Positions 1 through 7,606 of a DNA stretch of 34,383 bases are shown piece by piece. This DNA comes from an uncultured Oscillospiraceae bacterium (GTDB taxonomy: Bacteria; Bacillota; Clostridia; Oscillospirales; Oscillospiraceae): contig CAKUPH010000014.1 of assembly GCA_934675115.1 (NCBI GenBank), positions 1 through 34,383 on the forward strand. The letters are read 5' to 3'. The notes below the pieces were generated by a model. It saw nothing but the letters and a program-made list of their open reading frames with translations, did no database searches and was not told the DNA's origin. A program made the translations under genes and the position numbers. How positions within the stretch are numbered: the first letter of the stretch is position 1; every line of letters begins with the position of its first letter.

Positions 1-84
1 GACGAGATGGAGGAAGAGGACATCGCTTCCATCGTCACCGTGGGCGACCTGTACAAGTACATGCAGGATCATCTGGACGCCTGA
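1..84 (+). CDS. acpP: Acyl carrier protein, C-terminal fragment
   Basis: Only the last 27 codons are inside the window; the reading frame is open from base 1 to a TGA at 82-84. The peptide, DEMEEEDIASIVTVGDLYKY and following, matches the end of acyl carrier protein: an acidic helix III followed by the conserved TVGD and an amphipathic helix IV. The phosphopantetheine serine (DSL motif) would lie upstream, outside the window. ACP carries acyl chains as thioesters in fatty acid synthesis in the cytoplasm. The gene directly downstream is rnc, the usual neighbour of acpP in Firmicutes, which supports the call. Confidence 0.85.
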   Translation, partial: DEMEEEDIASIVTVGDLYKYMQDHLDA

Positions 85-98
85 AAAAAGAAAGACCG

Positions 99-132
99 GA
101 GAAAGCCCCGTGCACACGGGGTTTTCTCTTTT
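99..132 (+). terminator. Intrinsic terminator after acpP, abutting the rnc ribosome binding site
   Basis: A long stem (99-112 with 115-128, including one G-U pair) is followed by TTTT at 129-132. The loop is tiny, so the innermost pairs probably open. The GGAGG of rnc starts at base 133, immediately after the U-tract. Confidence 0.65.
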
Positions 133-142
133 GGAGGATCGC

Positions 143-811
143 ATGAAAAAACTGGAGGAAAAACTGGGCTACGTCTTTCAAAACAAGGAGCTGATGCTTC
201 ACGCGCTGACACACAGCTCCTACGCCAACGAGCACCGGAGCGCCGGGCTGACCAGCAACGAGCGGTTGGAATTTCTGGGGGACTCCGTGCTGGGCATGGT
301 GGTGGCGGACTATCTGTTCCGCATCCACGGGAATATGCCCGAGGGCGAGTTGACTCGTACCCGGGCGGCGCTGGTGTGCGAGGGAAGCCTTCACGAGGTG
401 GCCAAGACTCTGGGGCTGGGCGACTATCTGCGCCTGGGCAGAGGCGAGGACGCCGGCGGCGGCCGCACCCGGCCGTCCATTCTGGCGGACGCCACCGAGG
501 CGCTGCTGGCGGCGGTGTATCTGGACGGCGGCCTGACACCCGCCCGGGCCATTATCCAGAAGTTCATTCTGGACAAGGAGCAGGAGAAGGCCGTGGACCG
601 GGATTACAAGACTGCGCTGCAGGAGCTGGTCCAGCGGACGCCGGGACAGGCCATCGTCTACGAGCTGGTGGACGAGATCGGCCCGGATCATGCCCGGGTG
701 TTCGTCATGGAGGTTTCCGTCGGCGGCACGCCCACCGGCCGGGGCCGGGGCCGGACAAAGAAGGAGGCCGAGCAGCTGGCTGCCCGCGCCGCCCTTGAAA
801 AACTGAGCTGA
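143..811 (+). CDS. rnc: Ribonuclease III
   Basis: Double-strand-specific endoribonuclease that processes rRNA precursors and some mRNAs. The start is ATG 143 with GGAGG at 133-137; an earlier in-frame GTG at 110 lies inside the terminator stem and has no ribosome binding site. The protein has 222 residues, normal for the family. The signature NERLEFLGDSVL is at residues 39-50, with acidic metal ligands in it. A second acidic motif, DATEALLAAVYLDGG, follows later in the endonuclease domain. The C-terminal third (DYKTALQEL to the end) is a double-stranded-RNA-binding domain ending in the basic KKEAEQLAARAAL helix. The acpP-rnc order is conserved in Firmicutes. Nothing suggests loss of function. 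Confidence 0.97.
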   Translation: MKKLEEKLGYVFQNKELMLHALTHSSYANEHRSAGLTSNERLEFLGDSVLGMVVADYLFRIHGNMPEGELTRTRAALVCEGSLHEVAKTLGLGDYLRLGRGEDAGGGRTRPSILADATEALLAAVYLDGGLTPARAIIQKFILDKEQEKAVDRDYKTALQELVQRTPGQAIVYELVDEIGPDHARVFVMEVSVGGTPTGRGRGRTKKEAEQLAARAALEKLS

Positions 812-814
812 ATT

Positions 815-858
815 GGGCGCGGCCCGACGGGAAACCGCCGGGCCGCCCTTGTTTTTTT
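815..858 (+). terminator. Intrinsic terminator of rnc
   Basis: A GC-rich hairpin with arms 815-830 and 835-848 around a GAAA tetraloop is followed by TTGTTTTTTT (849-858). It separates rnc from the scpA operon. Confidence 0.85.
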
Positions 859-877
859 CGGCGGCGTTTGGTATAAT
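849..877 (+). promoter_or_regulatory. Sigma-A type promoter for scpA operon
   Basis: TTGTTT (849-854), a 17-base spacer, then an extended -10 TGgTATAAT (hexamer 872-877). The -35 box sits inside the U-tract of the rnc terminator, so terminator and promoter are compactly overlapped. The predicted transcript start near 884 argues for ATG 927, not GTG 891, as the scpA start. Confidence 0.65.
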
Positions 878-926
878 ACTATGAAATACTGTGACGAAGA
901 AGCAGCGGCAGGAGAGGAGGGACGGC

Positions 927-1727
927 ATGGACGCTCCGGTCTATCATCTGGACAAGGTGGTCAGGGCGAAGGCGGAGGACATGGAGGATTTTGACGGCCC
1001 TCTGGACCTGATCCTCCACCTGCTGAGCAAAAACAGGATCGAGATCCGTGACATTCAGATATCCCTTCTGCTGGACCAGTATCTGGAGTGGATGGAGCAG
1101 CGGGAGCAGCTCAATCTGGAGATCGCCAGCGAGTTTGTCACCATGGCGGCCCATCTGGTGTATATCAAGACCCGGATGCTGCTGTCCATCGACGACGAGG
1201 AGGCCATGAGCGAGATGGAACTGCTCATGGCAGCACTGGAGGAGCACAAGCACCACGACAGCTATCTGAAGGTCAAGGCGGTGACAGAGCCGCTGGGCCG
1301 CCGGTACGAGTACGGCCGGGACTATATCGTCAAGGTGCCGGAGCCGATACGAACGGAAAAGACCTACCGCTATGTCCACGATAAAAACGATTTGTTGGCC
1401 GCCATGAACTCGGTGCTGGAGCGGGCGGACGACAAGCTCCCGCCGTCTGCCCGCGCCTTTGATGGCATCGTGGGTAGGGAGCCGTATCCCGTCTCGGACA
1501 AGGCCCGGGCCATTGTGGAGCGGCTGACCCAGTTCGGTGTGACCCGGTTCCGGGCATTGTTCCGCCAGAGCCGGAGCCGCTCCGAGGTGGTGGCTACGTT
1601 TCTGGCCATTCTGGAGCTGTGCAAGGCCAGCCGGATACGGCTGGCAGGGACGGAGGAGGACTGTACCGTGACGTGTACCGGCGACGCTCAGGAGGGCGAG
1701 CTGGACGTGACGGTGGAGCAGTATTAA
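927..1727 (+). CDS. scpA: Segregation and condensation protein A
   Basis: Kleisin subunit of the SMC-ScpAB condensin complex that compacts and segregates the chromosome. Start ATG 927 is preceded by GGAGAGGAGG at 911-920; a GTG at 891 is in frame but has no ribosome binding site. The 266-residue protein has the hallmark N-terminal kleisin sequence FDGPLDLILHLLSKNRIEIRD, which contacts the SMC neck. The C-terminal winged-helix region (FRALFRQSRSRSEVVATFLAILEL) is the part that binds the SMC head. scpB follows 12 bases after the stop with a strong ribosome binding site, so the two partners are co-translated. Confidence 0.96.
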   Translation: MDAPVYHLDKVVRAKAEDMEDFDGPLDLILHLLSKNRIEIRDIQISLLLDQYLEWMEQREQLNLEIASEFVTMAAHLVYIKTRMLLSIDDEEAMSEMELLMAALEEHKHHDSYLKVKAVTEPLGRRYEYGRDYIVKVPEPIRTEKTYRYVHDKNDLLAAMNSVLERADDKLPPSARAFDGIVGREPYPVSDKARAIVERLTQFGVTRFRALFRQSRSRSEVVATFLAILELCKASRIRLAGTEEDCTVTCTGDAQEGELDVTVEQY

Positions 1728-1739
1728 GGAGGTGTGCCC

Positions 1740-2363
1740 GTGGAACTGAAGGAATTGGAATCAGCCATCGAGGGCATCCTCTTTGCGGCGGGAGATCCCG
1801 TCCCGGTGGAGCGCATCTGTCTGACGCTGGAGCAGGATAAGGAGACGGTGGACGCCGTGTGCCAGCGGCTGGCGGACAATTACAGCTACGACCGCCGGGG
1901 CATCCGGCTGGTGCGGCTGGAAAACAGCTGGCAGATGTGCTCCGCGCCAGAGTATGCGGAATATATCCGTCGGACGCTGGAGAACCGCAAGCCCGCAAAG
2001 CTGTCCCAGCCCGCGCTGGAGGTGCTGGCCATCATCGCCTACTTCCAGCCGGTGACAAAGGCTTATATCGAGCAGGTGCGCGGTGTGGACAGTTCCTATA
2101 CCGTGGGCCTGCTGCTGGAGCGGGGGCTGATCTGCGAGGCGGGCCGTCTGGCCGTTCCGGGGCGGCCCATCCAGTACCGCACCACAAAAAACTTCCTGCG
2201 TTCCTTTGGCCTTGCCAATCTGGACGAGCTGCCGGAGCTGCCCTCCTCCACCCAGGAGGACGGGCAGATGACGCTGGAGCTGGAGCAGGCCCTTCAGCGG
2301 CTGAAGGATCAGGAAAATGAAGGGGAAGTTGGCGAAGAGGACGCCGCGGAGGAGCCGGTATGA
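1740..2363 (+). CDS. scpB: Segregation and condensation protein B
   Basis: Partner of ScpA in the SMC condensin; dimers bind the ScpA linker through tandem winged-helix domains. I place the start at GTG 1740, seven bases after AAGGAGG (1726-1732); a GTG at 1734 is too close to the ribosome binding site. The protein has 207 residues. The first winged helix is residues 1-75 (ELESAIEGILFAAGDPV). The second contains the conserved LSQPALEVLAIIAYFQPVTK and RGVDSSYTVGLLLERGLI. The C-terminal tail is acidic and low-complexity. The stop overlaps the next start (ATGA), indicating translational coupling. Confidence 0.96.
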   Translation: MELKELESAIEGILFAAGDPVPVERICLTLEQDKETVDAVCQRLADNYSYDRRGIRLVRLENSWQMCSAPEYAEYIRRTLENRKPAKLSQPALEVLAIIAYFQPVTKAYIEQVRGVDSSYTVGLLLERGLICEAGRLAVPGRPIQYRTTKNFLRSFGLANLDELPELPSSTQEDGQMTLELEQALQRLKDQENEGEVGEEDAAEEPV

Positions 2364-2995
2364 CCGCCCTCAAGGTGCTGCTCATCATCGTTCTGGTCCT
2401 GTTCCTCATCTCCCTGATCCGGCTGGGCGGGCAGGTGCGGTACAGCGAGGACGGATTGCTGGTGCGGCTGATCGCCGGGCCGCTGCGTATTACGCTCTAT
2501 CCCGCGAAGCCCAAAGAGAAGAAGCCGAAAAAAGAGAAAAAGCCAACGCAGAAAAAGGGAAAAAAGCCCGATGAGCAGCCCGGCGAAGAGAAGCCGGAGC
2601 CCAAGGGCGGGATGCTCAAACTCTTCATGGAGATGCTGCCGGTCATCGGCGAGGCGGCGGGGGCGCTGAAGCGAAAGCTGCGCATCGACGATCTGACGAT
2701 ACACCTCACGTGGGCCACGGACGATCCGGCAAAAACAGCGCTGGGCTTTGGCCGGGCCAACGCGATATTGGGAATGATATGGCCGGTTTTCGACCATAAT
2801 TTTAAGGTAAAAAAGCATGATCTGGGGGTCGCGGCGGATTTTGACCAGAGCCGCCCCACCGTGTACTGCAACGCGGCGCTGACCATGACTGTGGGCCAGC
2901 TTGTGGCCTTCGGTCTGCGGTTCGGGATCAAGCTGCTGGTCATATGGAGCCGGAACCGGAAGGGTCCCGCGAAAAAACAGGAGGTTCAATCATGA
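2360..2995 (+). CDS. DUF2953 family membrane-anchored protein (YtfI-like)
   Basis: Function unknown. The 211-residue protein begins with a single hydrophobic segment (residues 5-19, LKVLLIIVLVLFLIS), followed by a short beta-rich part. A very basic lysine/proline/glutamate linker (about residues 48-82) leads into a C-terminal domain typical of DUF2953. In Firmicutes, DUF2953 genes sit next to ytfJ, as here: start overlaps the scpB stop and stop overlaps the ytfJ start, both by ATGA. The pairing suggests a role with YtfJ during sporulation, but that is inference from context only. Confidence 0.8.
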   Translation: MTALKVLLIIVLVLFLISLIRLGGQVRYSEDGLLVRLIAGPLRITLYPAKPKEKKPKKEKKPTQKKGKKPDEQPGEEKPEPKGGMLKLFMEMLPVIGEAAGALKRKLRIDDLTIHLTWATDDPAKTALGFGRANAILGMIWPVFDHNFKVKKHDLGVAADFDQSRPTVYCNAALTMTVGQLVAFGLRFGIKLLVIWSRNRKGPAKKQEVQS

Positions 2996-3393
2996 GTGAG
3001 AACAATCATCCCATCACTGATCTGATGCAGACCACCATGTCCAAGATCCGCGAGATGGTGGACACCAACACCGTGGTGGGCCAGCCCATCATCACCGACG
3101 ACGGCGTGACCCTCATCCCCGTGTCCAAGCTGTCCTTCGGCTTTGCCTCCGGCGGCTCGGATTTTGCCGGGAAGAGCCAGCAGACGGGCAAGAACTTCGG
3201 CGGCGGCGCGGGTGCCGGCGTCAACGTGACCCCGGTGGCCTTCCTTGTGGTGAAGGACGGCAACGTGAAGCTGCTGCCCGTGGCACCCCCTCCCGCCGAT
3301 ACGGCTGGCCGCGTGGTGGAGATGGTGCCTGAGATGTTCGATAAGATCACCGGCTATCTGGATAAGAAAAACGAGGATAAGAGCGAATTTTAA
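2992..3393 (+). CDS. ytfJ: Sporulation protein YtfJ/GerW family
   Basis: Small forespore-associated protein family linked in Bacillus (as GerW) to germination responses. The start is ATG 2992, with AGGAGG at 2979-2984. The 133-residue protein has the family core VVGQPIITDDGVTLIPVSKL, then the glycine-rich SFGFASGGSDF and GGGAGAGVNVTPVAFLVV, ending in a charged helix. Its presence indicates the host can form spores. It is the last gene before a terminator-like hairpin, in an operon of scpA, scpB, DUF2953 and ytfJ. Confidence 0.92.
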   Translation: MSENNHPITDLMQTTMSKIREMVDTNTVVGQPIITDDGVTLIPVSKLSFGFASGGSDFAGKSQQTGKNFGGGAGAGVNVTPVAFLVVKDGNVKLLPVAPPPADTAGRVVEMVPEMFDKITGYLDKKNEDKSEF

Positions 3394-3440
3394 GGGTAAA
3401 CTACTCCCATCTGAACTTCGGATGGGAGTTGACCCTTTTT
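3392..3440 (+). terminator. Terminator-like hairpin overlapping the dacB start
   Basis: An inner 9-bp stem (3403-3411 with 3421-3429) and an outer 6-bp stem (3392-3397 with 3432-3437) are followed by TTTTT (3436-3440). The GGGAG that would serve as ribosome binding site for the next gene (3424-3428) lies in the stem, and its TTG start lies in the U-tract. Confidence 0.65.
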
Positions 3441-4578
3441 GCGCAGAATTGCCCTGTATCTGACGGCTCTGGCCGTGACGGCGGCCCTGATCTCCCCGAC
3501 GGGAGCAGTGTCTACCTCCGCGTCCTCCGCCATTTTGATGGATCTGGACAGCGGTCGGGTGCTGCACGAGCACAACGCCGACGACATCCGGCTCATCGCC
3601 AGCATCACCAAGCTGATGACAGCGCTGGTGGCGGTGGAGCGGGAGCCGGATCTTTCCCGGGAGATCACCGTCCGGGCGGAGTGGCTGAACACCGAGGGCT
3701 CCATGATCTACCTGCGGGCGGGGGAGAACGTCACCATGGAAATGCTGCTGTACGGGCTGCTGCTGGAGTCTGGCAACGACGCAGCTATGGTCATCGCCTG
3801 CGCCTGCGCGGGCAGCGAGGCGGCGTTCGCAGCGCTGATGAACGAAAAGGCGGCGGAGCTGGGTATGACCCGCTCCCGGTTTGCCAACGCCAGCGGCCTG
3901 AACGCGGATAACCATTATTCCACGGCCCGGGATATGGCGAGGGCGGCGGCAGCCTGCCTGAAAAATGAGACGCTGGCGAAGATCTGCGCGGCGAAGTCTG
4001 TTACCGTCGGCGGGCGCACCTTTACGAACCACAACCGTCTATTGTCGCTGTATGACGGCTGCGTGGGCATGAAAACGGGGTATACCCAGCGGGCGGGGCG
4101 GACGCTGGTTTCCGCCGCCCGGCGGGATGGGCAGACGCTCATCGCCGTGACTCTCAACGATCCGGACGACTGGAAGGATCACGCCGCCCTACTGGATTAC
4201 GGGTTCGAGCACTACCCGGCAAAGCAGCTTGCCCGGGCGGACGAGGTGGTGGGCTGCGTCCCGGTGGAGGGCAGTCTGGTCCGCTTTGCGGACGTGGCCG
4301 CCGGAGCGGACTTCTGCTATCCGTTGGCAGAGGGGGAGTGCGCCGAGGTGCGGGTGGAGTATGCGGACCTCGCTGCGGCCCCAGTCTTTGCCGGGCAGAC
4401 GGCGGGGCGGATGGTGTATACCGTCAACGGCGTGGAGGTTGGCTCGGTGGAGCTGCGGTACGCCCAGACGGTGCGGCGGGACATTTTCCCGGAAAACCGC
4501 ACGCTGCTCCAGCGGATATTGTCCAGAATTTTCGGCACGACGGTGACGGTGTCCTGCAGCGGCGTGGGGCTGATTTGA
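3439..4578 (+). CDS. dacB: D-alanyl-D-alanine carboxypeptidase (DacB/DacF, peptidase S11)
   Basis: Penicillin-binding carboxypeptidase that removes the terminal D-Ala from peptidoglycan stem peptides. The 379-residue protein starts with a signal peptide (residues 1-27, basic MRR then a hydrophobic core). The active-site motifs are SITK (Ser55, Lys58), SGN (111-113) and KTG (212-214), all intact. A C-terminal beta domain and an amphipathic end helix (LLQRILSRIFG) fit membrane attachment. The start is TTG 3439; the next in-frame methionine would remove the signal peptide. The neighbours scpA-scpB and rluB match the Bacillus dacB locus, so a sporulation cortex role is plausible, but spmA and spmB are absent. 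The symbol rests on synteny. Confidence 0.88.
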   Translation: MRRIALYLTALAVTAALISPTGAVSTSASSAILMDLDSGRVLHEHNADDIRLIASITKLMTALVAVEREPDLSREITVRAEWLNTEGSMIYLRAGENVTMEMLLYGLLLESGNDAAMVIACACAGSEAAFAALMNEKAAELGMTRSRFANASGLNADNHYSTARDMARAAAACLKNETLAKICAAKSVTVGGRTFTNHNRLLSLYDGCVGMKTGYTQRAGRTLVSAARRDGQTLIAVTLNDPDDWKDHAALLDYGFEHYPAKQLARADEVVGCVPVEGSLVRFADVAAGADFCYPLAEGECAEVRVEYADLAAAPVFAGQTAGRMVYTVNGVEVGSVELRYAQTVRRDIFPENRTLLQRILSRIFGTTVTVSCSGVGLI

Positions 4579-4599
4579 AATGAGAAAAGGGGCGGCATT

Positions 4600-5292
4600 G
4601 TGGAGGAGCGCTTACAGAAAATTTTGTCCGGCGCGGGGGTCTGTTCCCGCCGGAAGGCGGAGGAGTATCTGGCCGCGGGACGTATAAAGGTAAACGGCAT
4701 CACGGCATCTCTGGGCGATAAGGCCGATCCGGAGCGGGATGTGGTGGAGGTGGACGGCACTGCCGTCACCTCGCCTGCCGCCCATACATACATCATGCTC
4801 CACAAGCCCCGGGGCGTGGTCACCACTATGTCTGACGAGAAAGGGAGACCCACGGTGGCAGAGCTGGTCCGTGATTGCCCGGCTCGGGTGTGGCCGGTGG
4901 GGCGGCTGGACATGGACTCCGAGGGCCTGCTGCTTCTCACCGACGACGGGGAGTTGACTCACCGTTTGACCCATCCCTCCCACCGGGTGGAAAAGGAGTA
5001 CCTGGTCAAGGTGCGGGGGGACGCGGCGCAGGCGCTGTCCCTGCTGCGGGCTCCCATGGTCATCGACGGCGAGGATATGGAGACCGACCGGGTGGAACTG
5101 ACCGGGAAAAATACCCTGACCATGGTGATCCATCAGGGGAAGAACCGGCAGATCCGGCGGATGTGCGCCGCCGCCGGGCTGGAGGTGCTTCGGCTCAAGC
5201 GAGTCCGAGAAGGCGGACTGCGGCTGCATGATTTGCAGGTTGGGTGCTGGAAATTACTCACAAACGAAGAAATTTTCTTGCTGAAACTGTGA
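4600..5292 (+). CDS. rluB: rRNA pseudouridine synthase, RsuA/RluB family
   Basis: Converts a uridine of rRNA to pseudouridine. It starts at GTG 4600 with AAAAGGGG upstream. The 230-residue protein has an N-terminal S4 RNA-binding domain (ERLQKILSGAGVCSRRKAEEYLAAGRIKVNG, residues 2-32). The catalytic domain contains the family motif PVGRLDMDSEGLLLLTDDGEL with the catalytic aspartate (RLD). The C-terminal QGKNRQIRRMCAAAGLEVLRLKRV is also conserved. RluB (23S) versus RsuA (16S) cannot be separated by eye; the scp-dac-rlu order of Firmicutes favours RluB. Confidence 0.9.
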   Translation: MEERLQKILSGAGVCSRRKAEEYLAAGRIKVNGITASLGDKADPERDVVEVDGTAVTSPAAHTYIMLHKPRGVVTTMSDEKGRPTVAELVRDCPARVWPVGRLDMDSEGLLLLTDDGELTHRLTHPSHRVEKEYLVKVRGDAAQALSLLRAPMVIDGEDMETDRVELTGKNTLTMVIHQGKNRQIRRMCAAAGLEVLRLKRVREGGLRLHDLQVGCWKLLTNEEIFLLKL

Positions 5293-5329
5293 AAAATGCA
5301 GGATTTCAAAAGAAATACTTGCAAAACGC

Positions 5330-5358
5330 TTGCAATTTTCCCTGCAAAACGGTAAGAT
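5330..5358 (+). promoter_or_regulatory. Candidate promoter and TTGCAA repeats upstream of the RpiR gene
   Basis: TTGCAA (5330-5335) is separated by 17 bases from TAAGAT (5353-5358). A second copy of TTGCAA lies at 5319-5324 and a third half-copy, TGCAAAACG, at 5343-5351. The stretch is markedly AT-rich against its surroundings. The palindromic TTGCAA pair could be a regulator site overlapping the -35 box. Confidence 0.45.
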
Positions 5359-5406
5359 AATAAAGAATTTGCCTGCCGCAGGCGCAGGGAACGGAGCGTA
5401 ACGCAT

Positions 5407-6279
5407 ATGAGCAGAGATATTCTGGCAACGATCCAGAACAGCATGGCCGATTTTTCGAAGGGGCAGAAGCTCATCGGCCGGTATATTTTGGAGAATTATG
5501 ACAAGGCCGCCTTTATGACCGCCGCCCGGCTGGGCAAGACGGTGAACGTCAGCGAATCCACCGTGGTGCGGTTTGCGGCGGAGTTGGGGTACGACGGGTA
5601 CCCAGCCATGCAGAAGGCCTTGCAGGAGATGATCCGCAGCAAGCTCACCACCGTCCAGCGCATTGAGGTGTCCAACGACCAGCTTGGCGACCACGACGTG
5701 CTCACCAAGGTGGTGCAGTCCGACATTGAGAAGATCCGGATGTCGCTGGAGGAGCTGAGCCGTCAGGAGTTCAGCAACGTGGTGGATGCCATTGTGAACG
5801 CCCGGCGGATCTACATTCTGGGCGTTCGGTCGTCCACGACGCTTTCGGATTTTCTGTACTTCTATTTCAACCTGATCTTCGACAACGTCCGCCACGTGCA
5901 GACCACGCTGGCCAGCGAGATGTTCGAGCAGATGCTCCGGGTGGGCGAGGGCGACGTGGTCATCGGCATCAGCTTCCCACGCTACTCCACCCGGACGGTG
6001 CGGGCTATGGAGTTTGCCCGGGACCAGGGGGCCACGGTGGTGGCTGTCACTGACAGCGAGCTTTCCCCGCTGTACGACACGGCGAACTACCGCCTGCTGG
6101 CCAAGAGCGACATGGCGTCCTTTGTGGATTCATTGGTGGCTCCGTTGTCCATCATCAACGCACTGATCGTGGCGGTGGGCCGGAAGAAGGAAGTGGAGGT
6201 CACCGCGACCTTCGAGCGTCTGGAGCAGATCTGGGACGAGTACGAGGTCTACGAAAAGGTCGAGTACGAGAGCAAGTAA
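5407..6279 (+). CDS. MurR/RpiR family transcriptional regulator (HTH + SIS)
   Basis: Sugar-phosphate responsive DNA-binding regulator. Residues 1-77 form the RpiR-type helix-turn-helix (QKLIGRYILENYDKAAFMTAARLGKTVNVSESTVVRF, with the recognition helix around SESTVVRFAAELGY). Residues about 125-260 form a SIS domain (YILGVRSSTTLSDFLYFYF and VVIGISFPRYSTRTVRAMEFARDQGATVVAVTDS), the fold that binds phosphosugars. The length of 290 residues is normal. No sugar-catabolic gene is adjacent, so the effector and targets cannot be guessed. Repeats in its own promoter region suggest autoregulation. Confidence 0.9.
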   Translation: MSRDILATIQNSMADFSKGQKLIGRYILENYDKAAFMTAARLGKTVNVSESTVVRFAAELGYDGYPAMQKALQEMIRSKLTTVQRIEVSNDQLGDHDVLTKVVQSDIEKIRMSLEELSRQEFSNVVDAIVNARRIYILGVRSSTTLSDFLYFYFNLIFDNVRHVQTTLASEMFEQMLRVGEGDVVIGISFPRYSTRTVRAMEFARDQGATVVAVTDSELSPLYDTANYRLLAKSDMASFVDSLVAPLSIINALIVAVGRKKEVEVTATFERLEQIWDEYEVYEKVEYESK

Positions 6280-6290
6280 ATAAAATATCA

Positions 6291-6323
6291 GGTTCGGATT
6301 TTCAGCTTTTGAAAATCCGAACC
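6291..6323 (+). repeat. Perfect 13-bp inverted repeat before the HI0933-family gene
   Basis: Arms 6291-6303 and 6311-6323 are perfectly complementary around a 7-base loop. No T-run follows on the plus strand, so it is not a standard terminator. It lies between the RpiR stop and the ribosome binding site (6331-6336) of the next gene. It may be an mRNA-stabilising hairpin or a protein-binding site. Confidence 0.7.
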
Positions 6324-6340
6324 GGCTTGTGGAGAGATAT

Positions 6341-7606
6341 ATGACAACACAGGATCGGATCGTGGTGGCCGGCGCCGGCGCCGCGGGCATGATGGCGGCC
6401 ATTACCGTCGCCCGGGCGGGCGGACAGGTCACGCTGGTGGAGCCAAACGAAAAGGTGGGCCGAAAGCTGTACATCACCGGAAAAGGCCGGTGCAACGTGA
6501 CCAATGCCAGCGACGTGCAGGCGGTCATGGCGAACATCCCCCGGAACGGGAAGTTTCTGTACAGCGCCCTGAGCCGCTTTACGCCAAAAGATACCATGGA
6601 GTTTTTTACCGCGCTGGGCGTTCCGCTGAAAACGGAGCGGGGGAACCGGGTGTTCCCGGCCTCTGACAAAGCGGCAGACATCATCGACGCGCTGTTTTTC
6701 GAGCTGCGCCGCCTTGGGGTGGAGCTGCTGCACGACCGGGTGACGGATCTGGTCATCCGGGACGAAAGCATCGCAGGAGTTACGCTGGAACATATGGGGG
6801 AGTACGACTGTAAGGCTGCTGTCCTTGCCACTGGCGGCGCGTCCTATCCCCGCACCGGTTCCACCGGGGATGGCTACCGGCTGGCAGAGTCGGCGGGGCA
6901 CACCGTGGTTCCCGTCCGCGGGTCGCTGGTGCCGCTGGTGTCGGAGGACCCGGACTGCGGCAGGCTTCAGGGGCTGTCTCTGCGGAACGTGGAGCTGAAG
7001 GTCAAGAACCGGAAAAACAAGGTAGTCTACCGGGAGCAGGGCGAGATGCTCTTCACCCACTTCGGCCTGTCCGGGCCGCTGGTGCTCAGCGCGTCGGCCC
7101 ATCTGGATTTCGGCCGGGACAGCTACACGGCCCACATCGACCTGAAGCCCGCACTGGACGAGGAGAAGCTGGACGCCCGGCTGCTCCGGGACTTTGCCGA
7201 CCGGGCCAATCAGGATTACGCCAACGCACTGGGCGGGCTGGTGCCCCGGTCCATGATCCCGGTGCTCATTGACCGGACGGGCGTTCCCGGAAATACCAAG
7301 GTGCGGGATATCCGGAAGGAGCAGCGCCGCCGCCTGCTGGAGACGCTGAAGGACTTCAGGGTGGAGCTGTCCGGCACCCGGCCGGTGGAGGAAGCCATCA
7401 TCACCGCCGGAGGCGTGAAGGTGGGACAGGTAGACCCGAAGACCATGGAGTCCAAGCTGGTGCATGGGCTTTACTTCGCGGGGGAGCTGCTGGACGTGGA
7501 CGCGTATACCGGCGGCTTCAATCTTCAGATTGCGTGGGCCACGGGCCGCGCCGCCGGAGAGGCCGCGGCCATGGAGCGCGGCAGGGAAGGAGAAATGAGC
7601 GGATGA
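6341..7606 (+). CDS. NAD(P)/FAD-dependent oxidoreductase, HI0933/BaiN-like family
   Basis: Flavoprotein of unknown physiological substrate. The start is ATG 6341 with GGAGAG at 6331-6336; the in-frame GTG at 6329 has no ribosome binding site. The 421-residue protein has the N-terminal dinucleotide fold VVAGAGAAGMMAAITVARAG, then the family signature EKVGRKLYITGKGRCNVTN. Other conserved stretches are VLATGGASYPRTGSTGDGY, FTHFGLSGPLVLSAS and, at the end, GELLDVDAYTGGFNLQIAWATG. Databases often label this family BaiN after a bile-acid enzyme, but the gene is a near-universal housekeeping neighbour of cmk in Clostridia. I would not infer bile-acid metabolism. It overlaps cmk by ATGA. Confidence 0.9.
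   Translation: MTTQDRIVVAGAGAAGMMAAITVARAGGQVTLVEPNEKVGRKLYITGKGRCNVTNASDVQAVMANIPRNGKFLYSALSRFTPKDTMEFFTALGVPLKTERGNRVFPASDKAADIIDALFFELRRLGVELLHDRVTDLVIRDESIAGVTLEHMGEYDCKAAVLATGGASYPRTGSTGDGYRLAESAGHTVVPVRGSLVPLVSEDPDCGRLQGLSLRNVELKVKNRKNKVVYREQGEMLFTHFGLSGPLVLSASAHLDFGRDSYTAHIDLKPALDEEKLDARLLRDFADRANQDYANALGGLVPRSMIPVLIDRTGVPGNTKVRDIRKEQRRRLLETLKDFRVELSGTRPVEEAIITAGGVKVGQVDPKTMESKLVHGLYFAGELLDVDAYTGGFNLQIAWATGRAAGEAAAMERGREGEMSG

Noticed and set aside
6341..7606. Bile-acid metabolism inferred from the BaiN label
   Set aside because: The gene sits in a conserved housekeeping operon with cmk, and no other bai genes are present; the label is a family name only.
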